From: Solirubrobacteraceae bacterium
GTDB lineage: Bacteria; Actinomycetota; Thermoleophilia; Solirubrobacterales; Solirubrobacteraceae
NCBI GenBank assembly: GCA_025928415.1
Contig: JAICJK010000159.1
Location: 1 to 6,364, forward strand
Reading direction: 5' to 3'
Length of the DNA stretch: 6,364 nucleotides
The notes beneath the pieces were generated by a model. It saw only the letters and a program-made list of their open reading frames with translations. It was not told the origin of the DNA and did not search any database. The stretch's first letter is position 1. Each line of letters starts with the position of its first letter. The position numbers and the translations under genes were made by a program. This document shows, in pieces, positions 5,501 to 6,364 of the stretch.

Positions 5501-5510
5501 CGCGTACACT
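5501..5510. promoter_or_regulatory. compact divergent promoter with overlapping -10 elements
   Basis: Only 26 bases separate the minus-strand ATG (5491) from the plus-strand ATG (5518). On plus, TACACT (5505-5510) lies exactly 7 nt before ATG 5518, a strong leaderless-type arrangement. On minus, the same GTAC centre gives TACGCG (5506-5501), which matches the TA but not the final T. It lies 9 nt before ATG 5491 or 6 nt before GTG 5494. The two elements share the central TA pair, so initiation in the two directions may be mutually exclusive. The plus element is the better supported of the two. Confidence 0.5.
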
Positions 5511-5517
5511 TGCCCGC

Positions 5518-5580
5518 ATGGTCGCCGTCCCGTCGACGTGGGTCCCGGTCCCGGCCCAGGGCGCCGGCGTCGCCGCCTGA
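5518..5580 (+). CDS. putative 20-codon leaderless leader ORF
   Basis: An ATG at 5518, 7 nt after the -10 element TACACT, opens a 20-codon frame ending in TGA at 5578-5580. The predicted peptide begins MVAVPSTWVPVPAQG and is neutral, rich in Val, Pro and Ala, with one Trp. The next gene starts at 5583, giving TGACCATG, with only 2 bases between stop and restart. That gene has no Shine-Dalgarno sequence, so a ribosome loaded on the leaderless 5' end could translate the leader and reinitiate. There is no run of one amino acid codon as in classical attenuators, though three Pro codons, two of them in a VPVP stretch, could slow ribosomes. The peptide may have no function of its own. The alternative is that transcription starts elsewhere and this frame is accidental. 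Confidence 0.45.
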   Translation: MVAVPSTWVPVPAQGAGVAA

Positions 5581-5582
5581 CC

Positions 5583-5807
5583 ATGACCCAGGCGCCCGCC
5601 GATCGCATCCGCACCCTCCTGCTGCGCGCCGACAACGTGCTGAAGAACGCCGGCGACCCCGCCGACCGGCAGCGCCGCGCGCGCGCCGCGCTCGAGGAGG
5701 CGCAGGGGCTCGCCGCCGCTCCGGGCGTGGACGCGCGGCTGGGCGAGCTGATCCAGCGCCGCCTGGACGGCCTCGACGCGCTGGAGTCCGATGGCGCCCC
5801 CGGCTGA
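5583..5807 (+). CDS. 74-aa alpha-helical protein of unknown function
   Basis: No family was recognised. The protein looks like two to three helices: RIRTLLLRADNVLKN (9-23), then an Arg/Ala/Glu-rich helix ADRQRRARAALEEAQGLAAA (27-46), then VDARLGELIQRRLDGLDAL (49-67). The layout resembles a TPR-like or small helical-bundle adaptor. There is no signal peptide or membrane segment, so it should be cytoplasmic. The frame is open a further 15 codons upstream, but these encode Gly-Pro and Arg repeats. The ATG at 5583 is favoured because it directly follows the leader-ORF stop and begins a normal sequence. Its end overlaps the following membrane-protein gene by 17 bases, so the two are probably translated together and may interact. 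Confidence 0.72.
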   Translation: MTQAPADRIRTLLLRADNVLKNAGDPADRQRRARAALEEAQGLAAAPGVDARLGELIQRRLDGLDALESDGAPG

Positions 5808-6364
5808 CCGCATCGACGTCCGCGGCGGCGCGCGCGGCGCGCTGTCGCGCCTGGTGGCCGCCTGGCGCGGGCTGCGGGCGGTGCAGCGCATGGCGGCCTA
5901 CGGGGCGCTCGGGCTGTTCGTGACGATGTTCCTGCCCTGGTACTCCAAGAGCGCGTTCGTCCGCGTCGGCGCCGGGGTGGAGAAGCAGAGCGCGAACGTG
6001 ACCGCCTTCGGCGCGTTCTCGTTCGTCGAGGCGGCCGTCCTGCTCGTGGCCGTCGGCGTGATCGTGCTGCTGCTGGCGCGCGGCGAGGGACGGGCCTTCC
6101 ACCTGCCCGGCGGCGACGGCACCGTCGTGCTGGCCGCCGGCGTCTGGGTGTGCCTGCTCGTGTTCTACCGCCAGTTCGACAAGCCGGGCGTCTCGGAGGT
6201 CAAGGGCACGGCGGCCACCGTCGGCGTGAGCTGGGGGATCTTCGTCACCTTCCTGTGCGGGCTGTTCCTCGCCTACGCGGGCACCCGCCTGCGGGCGGCG
6301 CATCTGGGCGAGCCGCCGCTTCCGGGGGACGTCGCGCCGTCGGACGCCCCGGCGCCCGGCGCGC
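5791..6364 (+). CDS. multi-pass membrane protein of unknown function (3' end outside window)
   Basis: 191 codons are visible with no stop before the window edge. After a basic cytoplasmic N-terminus (RIDVRGGARGALSRL, 7-21), four hydrophobic segments are seen at about 35-51, 77-97, 109-126 and 143-163. The first loop (about 52-76) includes WYSKSAFVRVGAGVEKQSANVTAFG. The second is short and Gly-rich (RGEGRAFHLPGGDG), and the third is charged (RQFDKPGVSEVKGT). With the positive N-terminus inside, the 52-76 loop and the 127-142 loop would face out. The C-terminal part is Pro/Ala-rich and probably extends into the cytoplasm. No transporter or enzyme motif was recognised. The ATG at 5791 lies inside the end of the previous gene, a 17-base overlap in another frame, which argues for translational coupling. 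The first TM begins soon after, so a later start is less attractive. Confidence 0.8.
   Translation, partial: MAPPADRIDVRGGARGALSRLVAAWRGLRAVQRMAAYGALGLFVTMFLPWYSKSAFVRVGAGVEKQSANVTAFGAFSFVEAAVLLVAVGVIVLLLARGEGRAFHLPGGDGTVVLAAGVWVCLLVFYRQFDKPGVSEVKGTAATVGVSWGIFVTFLCGLFLAYAGTRLRAAHLGEPPLPGDVAPSDAPAPGA

Noticed and set aside
5492..5635. N-terminal extension of the hydrolase to 5635
   Set aside because: The added residues are Arg/Gly/Pro repeats, and the extension would overlap the opposite-strand promoter and leader ORF. The start at 5491 precedes the first recognisable strand.
4743..5891. Upstream extension of the deacetylase frame to about 5891
   Set aside because: The region before 4742 is Arg/Pro/Gly-rich and overlaps the well-supported hydrolase gene. 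The lipoprotein signal peptide begins at GTG 4742.
5491..6303. Open minus-strand frame of 270 codons opposite the membrane-protein operon
   Set aside because: It is rich in His/Gln/Arg/Gly with no domain. The plus-strand frame shows clear hydrophobic segments and overlapping-gene architecture.

Overview
This is a very GC-rich stretch of about 6.4 kb with tightly packed genes. The GC content, frequent GTG starts, near-absence of Shine-Dalgarno sequences, and start codons lying a few bases downstream of a TAnnnT hexamer all suggest a high-GC actinobacterium. The gene content fits best with Thermoleophilia/Solirubrobacterales, but that placement is inference: the window holds no rRNA or other phylogenetic marker.

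Left part (1-1948): a divergent pair. On the minus strand is the N-terminal part of an aldo/keto reductase-fold protein, cut by the window edge, in which two of the four catalytic positions look replaced. On the plus strand is an exported protein with a D-glucuronyl C5-epimerase-type catalytic domain and a C-terminal Ig-like domain. A short palindrome between them carries an outward-facing -10 element for each gene.

Middle (1989-3854): three co-directional genes. They are a single-ATPase ArsA/Get3-family protein with a C-terminal HSP20-like domain, a 136-residue helical protein of unknown function, and a 65-residue protein with one membrane segment and an acidic tail. The ArsA to 136-aa junction can fold into nested and competing RNA hairpins around a possible ribosome-binding site.

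Right part (3867-6364): on the minus strand, an alpha/beta hydrolase is followed, with a 4-base GTGA overlap, by a lipoprotein polysaccharide deacetylase (NodB fold). Divergent from them is a plus-strand operon: an apparent leaderless 20-codon leader ORF, a 74-aa protein of unknown function starting 2 bases after the leader stop, and a multi-pass membrane protein that overlaps it by 17 bases and runs off the window.

Two envelope-polysaccharide-modifying activities (C5 epimerisation and N-deacetylation) lie within 3 kb, though in separate transcription units. No mobile element, CRISPR array, tRNA, rRNA or phage gene was seen. The points most worth checking are the degenerate aldo/keto reductase, the leader ORF, the structured ArsA downstream junction, the recurrent 7-nt spacing from -10 to start codon, and the epimerase/deacetylase pairing.
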